Shown here: positions 14,716 through 22,719 of the stretch, one piece after another
Position numbering within the stretch: the stretch's first letter is position 1
Layout of the letters: every line of letters begins with the position of its first letter
Source: Actinomycetota bacterium
Lineage (GTDB): Bacteria; Actinomycetota; Acidimicrobiia; Acidimicrobiales; Ilumatobacteraceae
Length of the DNA stretch: 35,345 nucleotides
Direction of reading: 5' to 3'
Assembly (NCBI GenBank): GCA_963169665.1
Contig: CAUJET010000154.1
Coordinates: forward strand, 1 to 35,345
Position numbers and translations under genes: made by a program
Notes under the pieces: model-generated
Database searches by the model: none
What the model saw: only the letters and a program-made list of their open reading frames with translations
What the model was told of the DNA's origin: nothing

Positions 14716-16475
14716 ACGAACTCGTGCGGGTCCTCCGCCTCGGCCGCAGCGGTCGCGGGCGCCTGGCGCTGGCGGTGTGCGCCGGCGTCGGGGCGACGGG
14801 CGCCGCTGTCGCGCTCGCCGGTGTGTCGGCGTGGCTGATCGCCCGTGCCGCCGAGCGTCCGCCGGTGCTGTACCTGATGGTCGCGATCGTCGCCGTGCGA
14901 GCGTTCGGTCTGAGCCGTGGTGTGCTGCGGTACGTCGAGCGGCTCGCCGGTCACGACGCGGCGTTCCGGGTGCTGGCCGATGTCCGCGCCACCGTCGTCG
15001 ATCGGCTCGCCCGACTGCTCCCGGGCGGTGCCCGCGCCATGAGCCGCGGCGAGATGACTGCCCGCTTCGTCGGTGACGTCGACGGACTGCTCGACCTGTG
15101 GGTCCGGGTCGTGCTGCCCGGTGCGGTGGCCGGCGTGGTCGCGATCGCATCGGTGGTCGCGATGGCGCTGATCCTCCCCGTCGCCGGTGTCGTCCTGGCG
15201 ACCACCCTCGTGCTGGCCGGGGTCGTGGCTCCCGCGGTCGCATCGCGGTGGTCGGCGACCGCGCAACGCACGATCGCCCCCGATCGGGGCGAGTACCAAC
15301 GGCGGGTGCTCGAGGTGCTCGACGGCGCGGCGGAACTGACGGTGCTCGGTCGCCTCGACGAGCGCCTCGACGAGCTCGACCGCCTCGACGGTTCGCTGCG
15401 GCGGGCCGAGGCCCGCACCTCGTTCGCCGCGGGCATCGGCAGCGCCATCGCCGTCGTCGCCGCCGGTGCTGCGATCGTCGGCTCGCTGTGGTTCGGCGCG
15501 GCGGCGATCGAGCGGGGCGACCTCGGAGGCCCGGCGTTCGCGGTGATCGTGCTGCTGCCGTTCGCGGTCCACGAGGCCGTCGGTGCCCTCGCGCCCGTCG
15601 CCGCAGCGCTCCCCGGGCTCCGGGTGTCCGCCCGCCGGGTGTGCGAGGTGATCGATGCCCCCGACCCAGTGGCCGAGCCCGCGGAGTCGGCCGACCTGCC
15701 CGACGGGCCGATCGGCCTCGAGATCCGCGGCCTCCGCGCCGGCTGGCCCGGCGGACCGATGGTGCTCGACGGCGTGGATCTCGCAGTCGCCGCCGGAACG
15801 ACGGTGGCGATCGTCGGCCCGAGCGGTGCGGGCAAGAGCACACTCGCCGCTGCGCTGGTGCGCTTCATCGACCCGACGGCGGGCACGATCGTCGTGACGG
15901 GCGCCGAATGCTCGGTCGACACCCGCACCGTCGTCGGCGACGAGCTCCGCCGCGACATGGGGTGGTGCACCCAGGACGCCCACGTGTTCGACTCGACACT
16001 GCGAGCCAACCTCGCCCTCGCCGATCCCGCCGCCGACGACGGAGCGATCCTCGCCGCGCTGACCGGTGCCCGTCTCGGCTCGTTCGTCGCGTCGCTCCCC
16101 GAGGGGCTCGACACGATGGTCGGCGAACACGGCCGGGCGCTGTCCGGCGGGGAACGTCAACGGCTCGGGCTCGCTCGGCTCCTGCTCGCCGACCCTCGGA
16201 TCGTCGTGTTCGACGAGCCCACCGAACACCTCGACGACGACACCGCGCGGGCCGTGATGCACGACCTGCTCGATGCCACGGCGGGCCGCACCGTGATCGT
16301 CATCACCCACCGCACCGATCTGCTGCGCGGTGTCGACCGGGTCGTCGCACTCCGCGACGGCCGACTCGTCGAGCCGGCCGAGGTCCCCACCGCTGCGAAC
16401 CTCGTGTGCGGCGCCCCGACCGACGCGGGTGCACCCAGCGCCTGCCGGAGCTCGATCGGCGGCCCCGACCGGTGA
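14712..16475 (+). CDS. cydC: Thiol-reductant ABC exporter subunit CydC
   Basis: Second half-transporter of the CydDC heterodimer, 587 residues. Transmembrane domain about 1-310, including the CydC-type N-terminus ALAGVSAWLIARAAERPPVLYLMVAIVAVRAFGLSRGVLRY. ATPase domain: GPSGAGKST (Lys375), WCTQDAHVFDSTLRANL Q-loop, LSGGERQR signature, IVVFDEPTEHLD and ITHRTD. The ATG lies in the cydD stop (ATGA), so the partners are translationally coupled. The last 35 residues (after LRDGRLVEP) are a low-complexity tail of no known role. Confidence 0.93.
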   Translation: MNELVRVLRLGRSGRGRLALAVCAGVGATGAAVALAGVSAWLIARAAERPPVLYLMVAIVAVRAFGLSRGVLRYVERLAGHDAAFRVLADVRATVVDRLARLLPGGARAMSRGEMTARFVGDVDGLLDLWVRVVLPGAVAGVVAIASVVAMALILPVAGVVLATTLVLAGVVAPAVASRWSATAQRTIAPDRGEYQRRVLEVLDGAAELTVLGRLDERLDELDRLDGSLRRAEARTSFAAGIGSAIAVVAAGAAIVGSLWFGAAAIERGDLGGPAFAVIVLLPFAVHEAVGALAPVAAALPGLRVSARRVCEVIDAPDPVAEPAESADLPDGPIGLEIRGLRAGWPGGPMVLDGVDLAVAAGTTVAIVGPSGAGKSTLAAALVRFIDPTAGTIVVTGAECSVDTRTVVGDELRRDMGWCTQDAHVFDSTLRANLALADPAADDGAILAALTGARLGSFVASLPEGLDTMVGEHGRALSGGERQRLGLARLLLADPRIVVFDEPTEHLDDDTARAVMHDLLDATAGRTVIVITHRTDLLRGVDRVVALRDGRLVEPAEVPTAANLVCGAPTDAGAPSACRSSIGGPDR

Positions 16476-16506
16476 CATCGCCGATGCGCGGGCGAGCTCG
16501 GTCGCC

Positions 16507-16512
16507 TAGCGT
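16507..16512 (+). promoter_or_regulatory. Putative -10 (TAGCGT) for the XRE-STAND regulator
   Basis: TAGCGT followed by 6 nt and the GTG at 16519, in the 43-base gap after cydC. There is no ribosome binding site, so leaderless initiation is likely. The gene can therefore be expressed separately from the cyd operon. Confidence 0.4.
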
Positions 16513-16518
16513 GGTCGA

Positions 16519-19467
16519 GTGGCAACGACGGAGACCTTCGGCGCGTCGCTGCGACGGCTGCGCACGGCGGCCGGGCTGACCCAGGAGCGACTCGCCGAGC
16601 GATCGGGGATCAGCGCAGCAGGTGTCGCAGCGCTCGAGGCGGGCCGTCGCACGTCTCCCCGTCTCACCACGGTCGGGTTGCTCTGCGATGCGCTCGGCGT
16701 CGACGCCGAGCAGCGAGCCGCCCTGATCGCCTCGGCGACGGGCGATCCGGCGACCGCTCCGACCGGCCGCCGGATCGAGCCGCGCGGGGCGCTGCCCGAC
16801 ACGTCGCGTCCGGGCCATCACCCCTTCGTGGGCCGGGCCGCGGAGTTGCAGACCCTCCGCGATGCATGGGCGCGACGCGCCCGGGTCGCATTGGTGACCG
16901 GCGAGGCCGGGGTGGGCAAGACCACCCTGGCGGACGAGTTCGCGGCCGAACTGGCCGAGCAGGGTGTCACGGTGCTGGTCGGTCGCTCGACGACGCACCA
17001 ACTCGGCGTGTTCGAGGCGTGGATCGATCCGATCCGGACGGCGTTGCGACGCTTCGACACGGGGGTGCCGATCGAACTGCGCGACCTTGGTCGCCTCGTT
17101 CCGGGGCTCGTCGACGGTTCGTCGGATCCGCTGATGCCGAGCCGCTCGGACCCGACGGTGGAGCGACGGCTGCTCTTCGAGACCGCGGCGAACCTCCTCG
17201 GCTCGACCGGACCGACGCTCGTGGTGCTCGACGACCTGCACTGGGCCGATCAGGGCACGCTCGCCATGCTCGCCTTCCTGTCGGCGCACGAGCGGCTCGC
17301 CGACCTGATGATCGTGGGAACGATCCGGTCGACCGACGTCACGACGGCGACCGGCGCAGCGCTCGCCGAACTGCGTCGCCGGTGTGTCGTCGCGTCGGTG
17401 CAGCTCGACGGTCTCAGCAGGGCCGAACTCGTCGAGTTGGTGGCCGACGTGGCCGGTGCCGAGACATCCGACGGGTTGATCGATGCGGTGAGCGGCGCGA
17501 CCAATGGCAATCCGTTGTTCATCCGCGAGCTCACCGAGCACCTCCTCCGCCACGGCATCGAACCGGGGAGTGCGACGCCGACGGTGCCCGAAGGGATCAG
17601 GCAGACGATCGACCTCCGCGTCGCCGGCCTGTCGACCGAGGCACAAGCACTGTTGCGTGCCGGCGCGGTGCTCGGCCCCGACTTCGACCTGCACCTCGCA
17701 GGCCGGATGGCGGGCCTCGACGGTGAGACCCTGCTCGCTGCTGCCGAGGACGCGCTGCTGTCGAGCCTCGTCGTGGAACGCACCGCCGCGGCGGTCGCGT
17801 TCTCGCACGGCCTCGTGAGCTCGGCGATCTACGAGGGCACCTCTGCACTGAGGCGATTGGGTCTGCACCGCTCCGCAGCGACGTCGCTCGCCGATCGGAA
17901 CCCCGTCGCCGCAGGCGAGATCGTCGACGTCGCCAGGCACTGGGCGATCGTCGCGGCAGGCGATCCGACGGCACGGAACACCGCCGCTCGATGGTCTGCA
18001 CGCGCCGGCATCGCCGCCTCCGCCGCGGCCTCCGTCGACGAGGCGATCGCCTGTTTCGAACGTGCGATCGCGACCTGGGACGAGCCGAGCTCCGAGTACG
18101 CCGACACCCTGGTGCGGCTCGGGTCCGCGTTGATGGCGGCCGGCAACCTGAGCGAGGGCAAGGACCACCTGCTCGATGCGCTGCGGGTCGCCGACGCGGC
18201 CGGCGACGCGGCGGTGTTCGCCCGTGGCGTCCTCGGGCTGTCGGCGAGCGTGCGCTACACCCAGAGCGACCCCGAGCGGATCGCCGAATTGGAGGACGCG
18301 ATCGCCAGGCTCGATCCGGCCGAGATGGTCCTGCGTCCCGCACTGCTCGCGACGCTCCGTCGTCAGTTGGGCTTCGTCGACACCGACGAGGCGGAACTGC
18401 GGCGTCGGGACGCGGCCGACCTGGTGGCCGAGGCCGTCTCGAGCCCGCACGTCTCCGAGGAGCTGCTCATCTCGCTCGGCAGTCTGCGCGACTCCCTGGT
18501 CGTCGACGACCCCGAGCCGCTCGGACGCCTGGCGCGGGACATCATCCGTGTCGCGCGGGCCCGGCAGGACTTGCCGGTGCTCTCGACCGGCTGGTACCGG
18601 CAGGCGTGGGCAGCCCTCGAACTCGGCGAGGCAGGACGCTTCCGTGAGGCGGTCTCCGAGTACCGGACGATCGCCGAACGTCTGCGGCGCCCGTACGAAT
18701 TGGCGCTGTCGTCGAACATGCTCGCGGCCGTGGCGCAGATCGAGGGACGCTACGACGACGCCGAGGCGGCGGGCCAGGAGGCGCTGGCCCACGCGTCGAC
18801 GATCGAGGACGGCAACTTCAGCTGGGTCTACTTCGCGAACTCCGGCATCCGCGCATACGACACGGGTCCGTCGCGGCCGACGTTCGAGATGATGACGGCG
18901 GTGCGCCCCGACTTCGGAAAGCTGGCGACGTTCGAAGCGGCGTATGCCGCCATGGCGGGTGCCGTCGGGGAACGTGAGCTGCTCGAGGAGCTGTTCGAGC
19001 AGCAGATCGGGCGCAACGGTGAGGTGATCGACGCGAACTGGGCGTATCTCAGCGCGGAACGCCTCCCGGTGGTCGGCATGTGGGCGTGGGCCTGCGGCAG
19101 CGACGGCGACATCGGTCGAGCGGCGATCGTGCGCGACCGGCTCGCCCGGGTCGCCGAACTCGGCGTCCGCGTCGTGCGCATCGCGCCGGTCGGTGCCTGG
19201 ATCGGCCCCCTCGACCACCACCTCGGCGTGCTCAGCCGGGTGGTGGGCGACCTCGATCGTGCCGACGTGCACCTCCAGCGTGCGCTCGCGGTCGAAGAGG
19301 AGCTGAACGGCCGGCCGTACACGGTGCGGACGCTGATGGAACTGGCGGCGGTCGCCCGAGCGAGAGGTGGACCGGACGCATCTGACCAGTCAGAGGCCCT
19401 GACCGACCGCGCACAGCGGCTCGCCGCCGACATCGGTCTCGAAACGATCCTCGACACCTGCCACTGA
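16519..19467 (+). CDS. XRE-family HTH / STAND ATPase / TPR regulator
   Basis: Large signal-transduction ATPase of 982 residues. Residues about 8-65 form an XRE helix-turn-helix (LRRLRTAAGLTQERLAERSGIS, then AALEAGRR). An AAA/STAND module follows from about 100: FVGRAAELQTL, Walker A GEAGVGKTT (Lys134), Walker B LVVLDDLHWAD (Asp238-Asp239), then GNPLFIRELTEHLL. From about 400 to the end there are helical TPR-like repeats. The architecture is like MalT/AfsR-type regulators, but the DNA-binding domain is N-terminal XRE, and no C-terminal LuxR helix-turn-helix is present. A ligand probably controls nucleotide-dependent oligomerisation. Targets are unknown; neighbours are cydC upstream and a LysE exporter downstream. 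Confidence 0.85.
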   Translation: MATTETFGASLRRLRTAAGLTQERLAERSGISAAGVAALEAGRRTSPRLTTVGLLCDALGVDAEQRAALIASATGDPATAPTGRRIEPRGALPDTSRPGHHPFVGRAAELQTLRDAWARRARVALVTGEAGVGKTTLADEFAAELAEQGVTVLVGRSTTHQLGVFEAWIDPIRTALRRFDTGVPIELRDLGRLVPGLVDGSSDPLMPSRSDPTVERRLLFETAANLLGSTGPTLVVLDDLHWADQGTLAMLAFLSAHERLADLMIVGTIRSTDVTTATGAALAELRRRCVVASVQLDGLSRAELVELVADVAGAETSDGLIDAVSGATNGNPLFIRELTEHLLRHGIEPGSATPTVPEGIRQTIDLRVAGLSTEAQALLRAGAVLGPDFDLHLAGRMAGLDGETLLAAAEDALLSSLVVERTAAAVAFSHGLVSSAIYEGTSALRRLGLHRSAATSLADRNPVAAGEIVDVARHWAIVAAGDPTARNTAARWSARAGIAASAAASVDEAIACFERAIATWDEPSSEYADTLVRLGSALMAAGNLSEGKDHLLDALRVADAAGDAAVFARGVLGLSASVRYTQSDPERIAELEDAIARLDPAEMVLRPALLATLRRQLGFVDTDEAELRRRDAADLVAEAVSSPHVSEELLISLGSLRDSLVVDDPEPLGRLARDIIRVARARQDLPVLSTGWYRQAWAALELGEAGRFREAVSEYRTIAERLRRPYELALSSNMLAAVAQIEGRYDDAEAAGQEALAHASTIEDGNFSWVYFANSGIRAYDTGPSRPTFEMMTAVRPDFGKLATFEAAYAAMAGAVGERELLEELFEQQIGRNGEVIDANWAYLSAERLPVVGMWAWACGSDGDIGRAAIVRDRLARVAELGVRVVRIAPVGAWIGPLDHHLGVLSRVVGDLDRADVHLQRALAVEEELNGRPYTVRTLMELAAVARARGGPDASDQSEALTDRAQRLAADIGLETILDTCH

Positions 19468-19507
19468 CCCGAAGGGGGCGATTCGCTGGCCTGTGAGACC
19501 CGTTGTC

Positions 19508-19538
19508 AGGGTGATGTGAGGGTCGTGTCACTGGTGAC
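19508..19538 (+). promoter_or_regulatory. Phased direct repeat and palindrome upstream of the LysE-type gene
   Basis: AGGGT occurs at 19508 and 19519 (11-bp period, AGGGTGATGTG then AGGGTCGTGTC). It is followed by the perfect palindrome GTCAC-TG-GTGAC (19527-19538), 30 bases before the start codon. This is a plausible regulator site; the regulator is unknown. Confidence 0.35.
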
Positions 19539-19567
19539 GACGCCTCGACGAGCGCATCGTCGTGGTC

Positions 19568-20212
19568 ATGAGTTCGCTCCTCGACACCCGCCTGTTGCTC
19601 AGCTTCTGTTTGACCGCAGCAGTGATCGTCGTGATGCCCGGGCCCAGCGTGATGTTCATCGTGAGCAGGGCGTTGGCGGTCGGCCGGCCGGCCGCGATCG
19701 CCGCAGCCGCCGGCAACTCCCTGGGGCAGACGTTCCAGGGTCTGCTCGCCGCGTTCGGCATCGGCTCGATCATCGCCGAGTCCGATCTGCTCTACGACGT
19801 CATCAAGTTCGGTGGCGCGATCTACCTCGTGTCGGTCGGCGCCAAGACGCTGCGGAACCGGCAGTTCGCATCGGAGGACTCGACGGTTGCCGAGGTCCCC
19901 GGGCGACGGACCGAGCTGCGACACGGCTTCATGGTCGGCGCGACCAACCCCAAGACCATCGTGTTCTTCGCCGCAGCACTTCCCCAGTTCGTCGATCGGG
20001 ACCGTGGCTTCGTGGTCGGGCAGATGCTCATGCTGCTCGCCGCCTACGGCACGATCTCGTGGTTCAGCGACACCTCGTGGGGCGTCGCCGGCGGCTCGAT
20101 CAGGCGGTGGTCCGCCGGGTCGCCCCGTCGAATCGAGCGACTGATCGGCATCGGCGGATGCTGCATCATCGCCGTCGGAGGATGGATGGCGCTGTCACAC
20201 GGCGCCGCCTGA
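19568..20212 (+). CDS. LysE/RhtB-family amino-acid exporter
   Basis: Membrane exporter of 214 residues with about six predicted helices. The family motif MPGPSVMFIVSRALAVGRPAAIAAAAGNSLG is near the N-terminus, and GFMVGATNPKTIVFFAAALPQFV begins the second half. RhtB-type members export amino acids such as homoserine, threonine or lysine with proton exchange; the substrate here is unknown. The ATG at 19568 is chosen; a GTG two codons earlier is possible. No ribosome binding site is visible. Between 20213 and 20432 there is no gene, only the inverted and direct repeats listed next. Confidence 0.88.
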   Translation: MSSLLDTRLLLSFCLTAAVIVVMPGPSVMFIVSRALAVGRPAAIAAAAGNSLGQTFQGLLAAFGIGSIIAESDLLYDVIKFGGAIYLVSVGAKTLRNRQFASEDSTVAEVPGRRTELRHGFMVGATNPKTIVFFAAALPQFVDRDRGFVVGQMLMLLAAYGTISWFSDTSWGVAGGSIRRWSAGSPRRIERLIGIGGCCIIAVGGWMALSHGAA

Positions 20213-20317
20213 GACCGGCGTCATGCGCCGCGGTGATCGCCCGGGTCTGTTGGAGAGGCGCCGGGTGGTCACCGGCGGTTGCCCACGGTGTGCGACGAGC
20301 GCCACGCGATCGCATCG

Positions 20318-20426
20318 ATCATCGCAGCCGGGCACTGCCACCCGTTCTCGCGTGGGCGGACGCTGAGAGATCGCTGAGAGCGACGAGGAGAGGTCGCTCG
20401 GCATCGGCGTGCCCGGCTGCGATGAT
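20318..20426. repeat. Perfect 18-bp inverted repeat around the response regulator promoter
   Basis: ATCATCGCAGCCGGGCAC (20318-20335) is exactly complementary to GTGCCCGGCTGCGATGAT (20409-20426), with 73 bases between. The right arm ends in GATGAT, the likely -10 of the response regulator gene, 6 nt before its GTG. The left arm therefore repeats this promoter core facing the other way. The 11-bp phased repeat lies between the arms. Confidence 0.65.
20361..20380 (+). promoter_or_regulatory. Direct repeat CGCTGAGAG with 11-bp period (probable OmpR-type box)
   Basis: Two exact copies of CGCTGAGAG start at 20361 and 20372. Two direct half-sites one helical turn apart are the usual binding site of OmpR/PhoB-type regulators, and the downstream gene encodes one, so autoregulation is likely. 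The site is about 53 bases upstream of the start codon. A partly similar complementary sequence (TTCTCAGCG, 22593-22601, and CTCTCAGGG, 22625-22633) is upstream of the secreted protein gene. Confidence 0.5.
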
Positions 20427-20432
20427 GCATCG

Positions 20433-21107
20433 GTGCGGATCCTCGTGGTGGAAGACGAACCGGTGATCGCCCAGGCGCTGGTCGACGGTCTCCGTGGCGA
20501 GGGCTATGCGGTCGACCACGCGCCGCGCGGCGACGACGGGCTGTGGATGGCCACCGAGCAGCACTACGACGCGATCGTGCTCGACGTGATGCTGCCGGGC
20601 ATGAACGGTTTCGTCGTCTGCCGCACGCTGCGCGAGCGGGGCAACGACACGCCGATTCTCATGCTGACGGCCAAGGACGGCGAGTACGACCAGGCGGAAG
20701 GACTCGACACCGGTGCCGACGATTATGTGGTGAAGCCCTTCTCGTTCGTCGTGCTGTTGGCCCGGCTGCGAGCCCTGGTTCGGCGCGGCCCGTCGGAGCG
20801 GCCGGCCGTGATGCAGGTGGGCGATCTGGTCCTCGACCCCGCCGAGCGCCGTTGCCGTCGTGGCGACACCGAGCTCGAGCTCACGCCGCGAGAGTTCGCA
20901 CTGCTCCGCTTCCTCATGCACCACGTCGGTCGCGCGGTCACCAAGCGCGAGATCGTCGAAGGTGTGTGGGGCGACGACGAGCTCGATCCGAACGTCGTCC
21001 AGGTGTACATCGGCTATCTGCGCCGGAAGGTCGACGAGCCGTTCGGCACCTCGACGATCCAGACCGTGCGCGGCATCGGCTACCGGGTCGAGGCGGAACG
21101 TCGATGA
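20433..21107 (+). CDS. OmpR-family response regulator
   Basis: Response regulator of 224 residues. The receiver (1-118) has the acidic pair Glu7-Asp8, phospho-acceptor Asp51 (VLDVMLPG), Thr in MLTAKD and Lys in VKPFSF. The winged-helix output domain (about 130-222) includes LTPREFALLRFLMHHVGRAVTKREIVEGVWG and VQVYIGYLRRKVD ... VRGIGYRV. GTG 20433 begins the receiver exactly (VRILVVEDE); a longer reading from 20409 adds residues unlike the family. Its stop overlaps the kinase start (ATGA). It is probably autoregulated through the phased repeat upstream. Confidence 0.95.
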   Translation: MRILVVEDEPVIAQALVDGLRGEGYAVDHAPRGDDGLWMATEQHYDAIVLDVMLPGMNGFVVCRTLRERGNDTPILMLTAKDGEYDQAEGLDTGADDYVVKPFSFVVLLARLRALVRRGPSERPAVMQVGDLVLDPAERRCRRGDTELELTPREFALLRFLMHHVGRAVTKREIVEGVWGDDELDPNVVQVYIGYLRRKVDEPFGTSTIQTVRGIGYRVEAERR

Positions 21108-22519
21108 CCGCGGTGCCGGCCTCACCGCGGCGAGGACGGCGACCGATGCGGTCACTCCGTGCACGCATCGTGGCGCTCGCCGCCGTCGGTGTCGCGGTGT
21201 CTGCCACCGCGGCCACGCTGCTCGTGGTGCACCGCGACTGGCGGCTCGAGGACGCGACGCTGCTCGACGTCGTCATGGACGAGACCGACCGCCTCGACCG
21301 CAGTGTCGCACAGCAGTTCGACGACGGTGAGGAGGCCACGATCGACGTCCCGGTCGAGGGCGACGCCGTGGCCATCTTCGGTGTCGACGGCGAGACCGTC
21401 GACACCGCCGGCGCTCTGTCGTCGCGCGACTTCGACCAACTCGCCGAGGAGTTCGAGATCGACACGCTCAGCGAGTTCGACATCGTGTCCGACGACGTCG
21501 AGATCGACGGCACGGTGTTCGCCGTCGGTGTCACCGGATGCATCGAACCGGCGGCGTGCGAGGCGATCGTCGTCGCCCGCGAACGATCGTCGTTCGGCTC
21601 GCACGTGCTCGACCGGATCGCCTGGATCCTCGGGATCGTGCTGCTCGCCACGCTGCTCGCCGCCTTCGCATCGCGCTGGGTCGTCGGCAGGTCGTTGCGA
21701 CCGGTCGACCGGATGCGACGCGAGGTCGACGAGATCACCACCGACGACCTCAGCCGTCGCGTGGCGGTGCCGACCACGGGTGACGAGGTGGAGGCGCTCG
21801 GCACGAGCTTCAACCGGACGATCGACCGCCTCGAACGAGGCGTCGACGCGCAGCGGCGGTTCGCGTCCGACGCGGCGCACGAGCTCCGCAGCCCGCTCGC
21901 GGGGGTGCGGGCCGTGCTCGAGGTGGGGCAACGGCATCCCGATCGGGTGGCCGAGTCGATGGCCACGGCGATCGACCAGATCGACCGTGCGAGCCGACTG
22001 ATCGACGACCTGCTGGTGCTGGCCCGACGCGACGGAGACCGGACGCCCCGCGAACGCAAGGCGGTCGACCTCGACGACCTCGTCGCGTCCGAGGTACGTG
22101 AGGCAGCATCTCGGTATCCGGAGCTCGCGTTCGACCGCCGTGGCGTGACGCCGGTGCAAGCGTTCGTCACCGGCCCGTCGATCGCCCGCGTGGTGCGGAA
22201 CCTGCTCGACAACGCAGCCGTCCACGCACGCGGTCGCGTCCGTGTGCGGCTCGGCGCGGCGATGGGGCGGCCAGGGTCCGAGCTCGGCTGGGAATTGATG
22301 GTCGACGACGACGGTCCGGGCGTGCCTCCGACCGAACGTGAGCGGATCTTCGAACGCTTCGCCCGTCTCGACGAGTCGCGCAGTCGTCACACCGGTGGCA
22401 CCGGGCTCGGACTCGCGATCGTGCGCGACCTGGTGACCGAACACGGCGGCACGGTCCTCGTCACCGACAGTGACCTCGGCGGCGCATCGTTCGTCGTGCG
22501 AGTGCTCCCGACCGGCTGA
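21104..22519 (+). CDS. Sensor histidine kinase
   Basis: Membrane histidine kinase of 471 residues, partner of the preceding response regulator. Transmembrane helices at about 22-43 and 170-190 bracket an acidic extracytoplasmic sensor domain with two Cys (near 146 and 152) that may form a disulfide. HAMP linker about 191-245; phospho-acceptor His259 in DAAHELRSPLAG; ATPase motifs NLLDNAAVHA (N), DDDGPGVP (G1), ERFARLDESRSRHTGGTGLGLAIV (F/G2). The sensor domain has no recognised fold and its ligand is unknown. Confidence 0.94.
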   Translation: MTAVPASPRRGRRPMRSLRARIVALAAVGVAVSATAATLLVVHRDWRLEDATLLDVVMDETDRLDRSVAQQFDDGEEATIDVPVEGDAVAIFGVDGETVDTAGALSSRDFDQLAEEFEIDTLSEFDIVSDDVEIDGTVFAVGVTGCIEPAACEAIVVARERSSFGSHVLDRIAWILGIVLLATLLAAFASRWVVGRSLRPVDRMRREVDEITTDDLSRRVAVPTTGDEVEALGTSFNRTIDRLERGVDAQRRFASDAAHELRSPLAGVRAVLEVGQRHPDRVAESMATAIDQIDRASRLIDDLLVLARRDGDRTPRERKAVDLDDLVASEVREAASRYPELAFDRRGVTPVQAFVTGPSIARVVRNLLDNAAVHARGRVRVRLGAAMGRPGSELGWELMVDDDGPGVPPTERERIFERFARLDESRSRHTGGTGLGLAIVRDLVTEHGGTVLVTDSDLGGASFVVRVLPTG

Positions 22520-22683
22520 CGGGCCGACCGATCCGGCCAGCGGACGCACACTCCGGGCGACCGTCGTTGGGGCACGGATGTTGGCACCGGACTTCTCAGC
22601 GTTCTCTTCGACTCCCACGGCGGTCTCTCAGGGAGCGATCGTCATCGTGTGCCGGGTCGGTCGCACACAGCGTTCGGCCGGGC

Positions 22684-22702
22684 CACGCCGCATCGTGGCG
22701 TG
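22684..22702 (+). promoter_or_regulatory. Hairpin next to the ribosome binding site
   Basis: CACGCC (22684-22689) and GGCGTG (22697-22702) form a 6-bp stem with a 7-nt loop. The stem ends 6 bases before the GAGGAG ribosome binding site (22709-22714), so it could affect translation of the secreted protein. The rest of 22520-22683 holds no gene; it has weak CTCTCAG-like elements at 22593 and 22625. Confidence 0.35.
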
Positions 22703-22719
22703 CTCCCCGAGGAGACCCC

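Noticed and set aside
10522..15843. 1773-codon open frame on the minus strand opposite cydA-cydD-cydC
   Set aside because: Its translation is a run of Arg, His, Asp, Glu and Gly with no domain, and the opposite strand carries four clear cyd genes. Long antisense frames are expected at this GC content.
13971..16478. 835-codon minus-strand frame opposite cydD/cydC
   Set aside because: Shadow of the coding strand; no start signal or recognisable domain.
16303..19272. 989-codon open frame opposite the XRE-STAND gene
   Set aside because: Low-complexity translation with no motif; the plus strand protein has clear HTH, Walker A and Walker B motifs.
20195..20404. Short minus-strand frame reading from the left arm of the 18-bp inverted repeat
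   Set aside because: It overlaps the end of the LysE-type gene, has no ribosome binding site or motif, and is better explained as part of the duplicated promoter structure.
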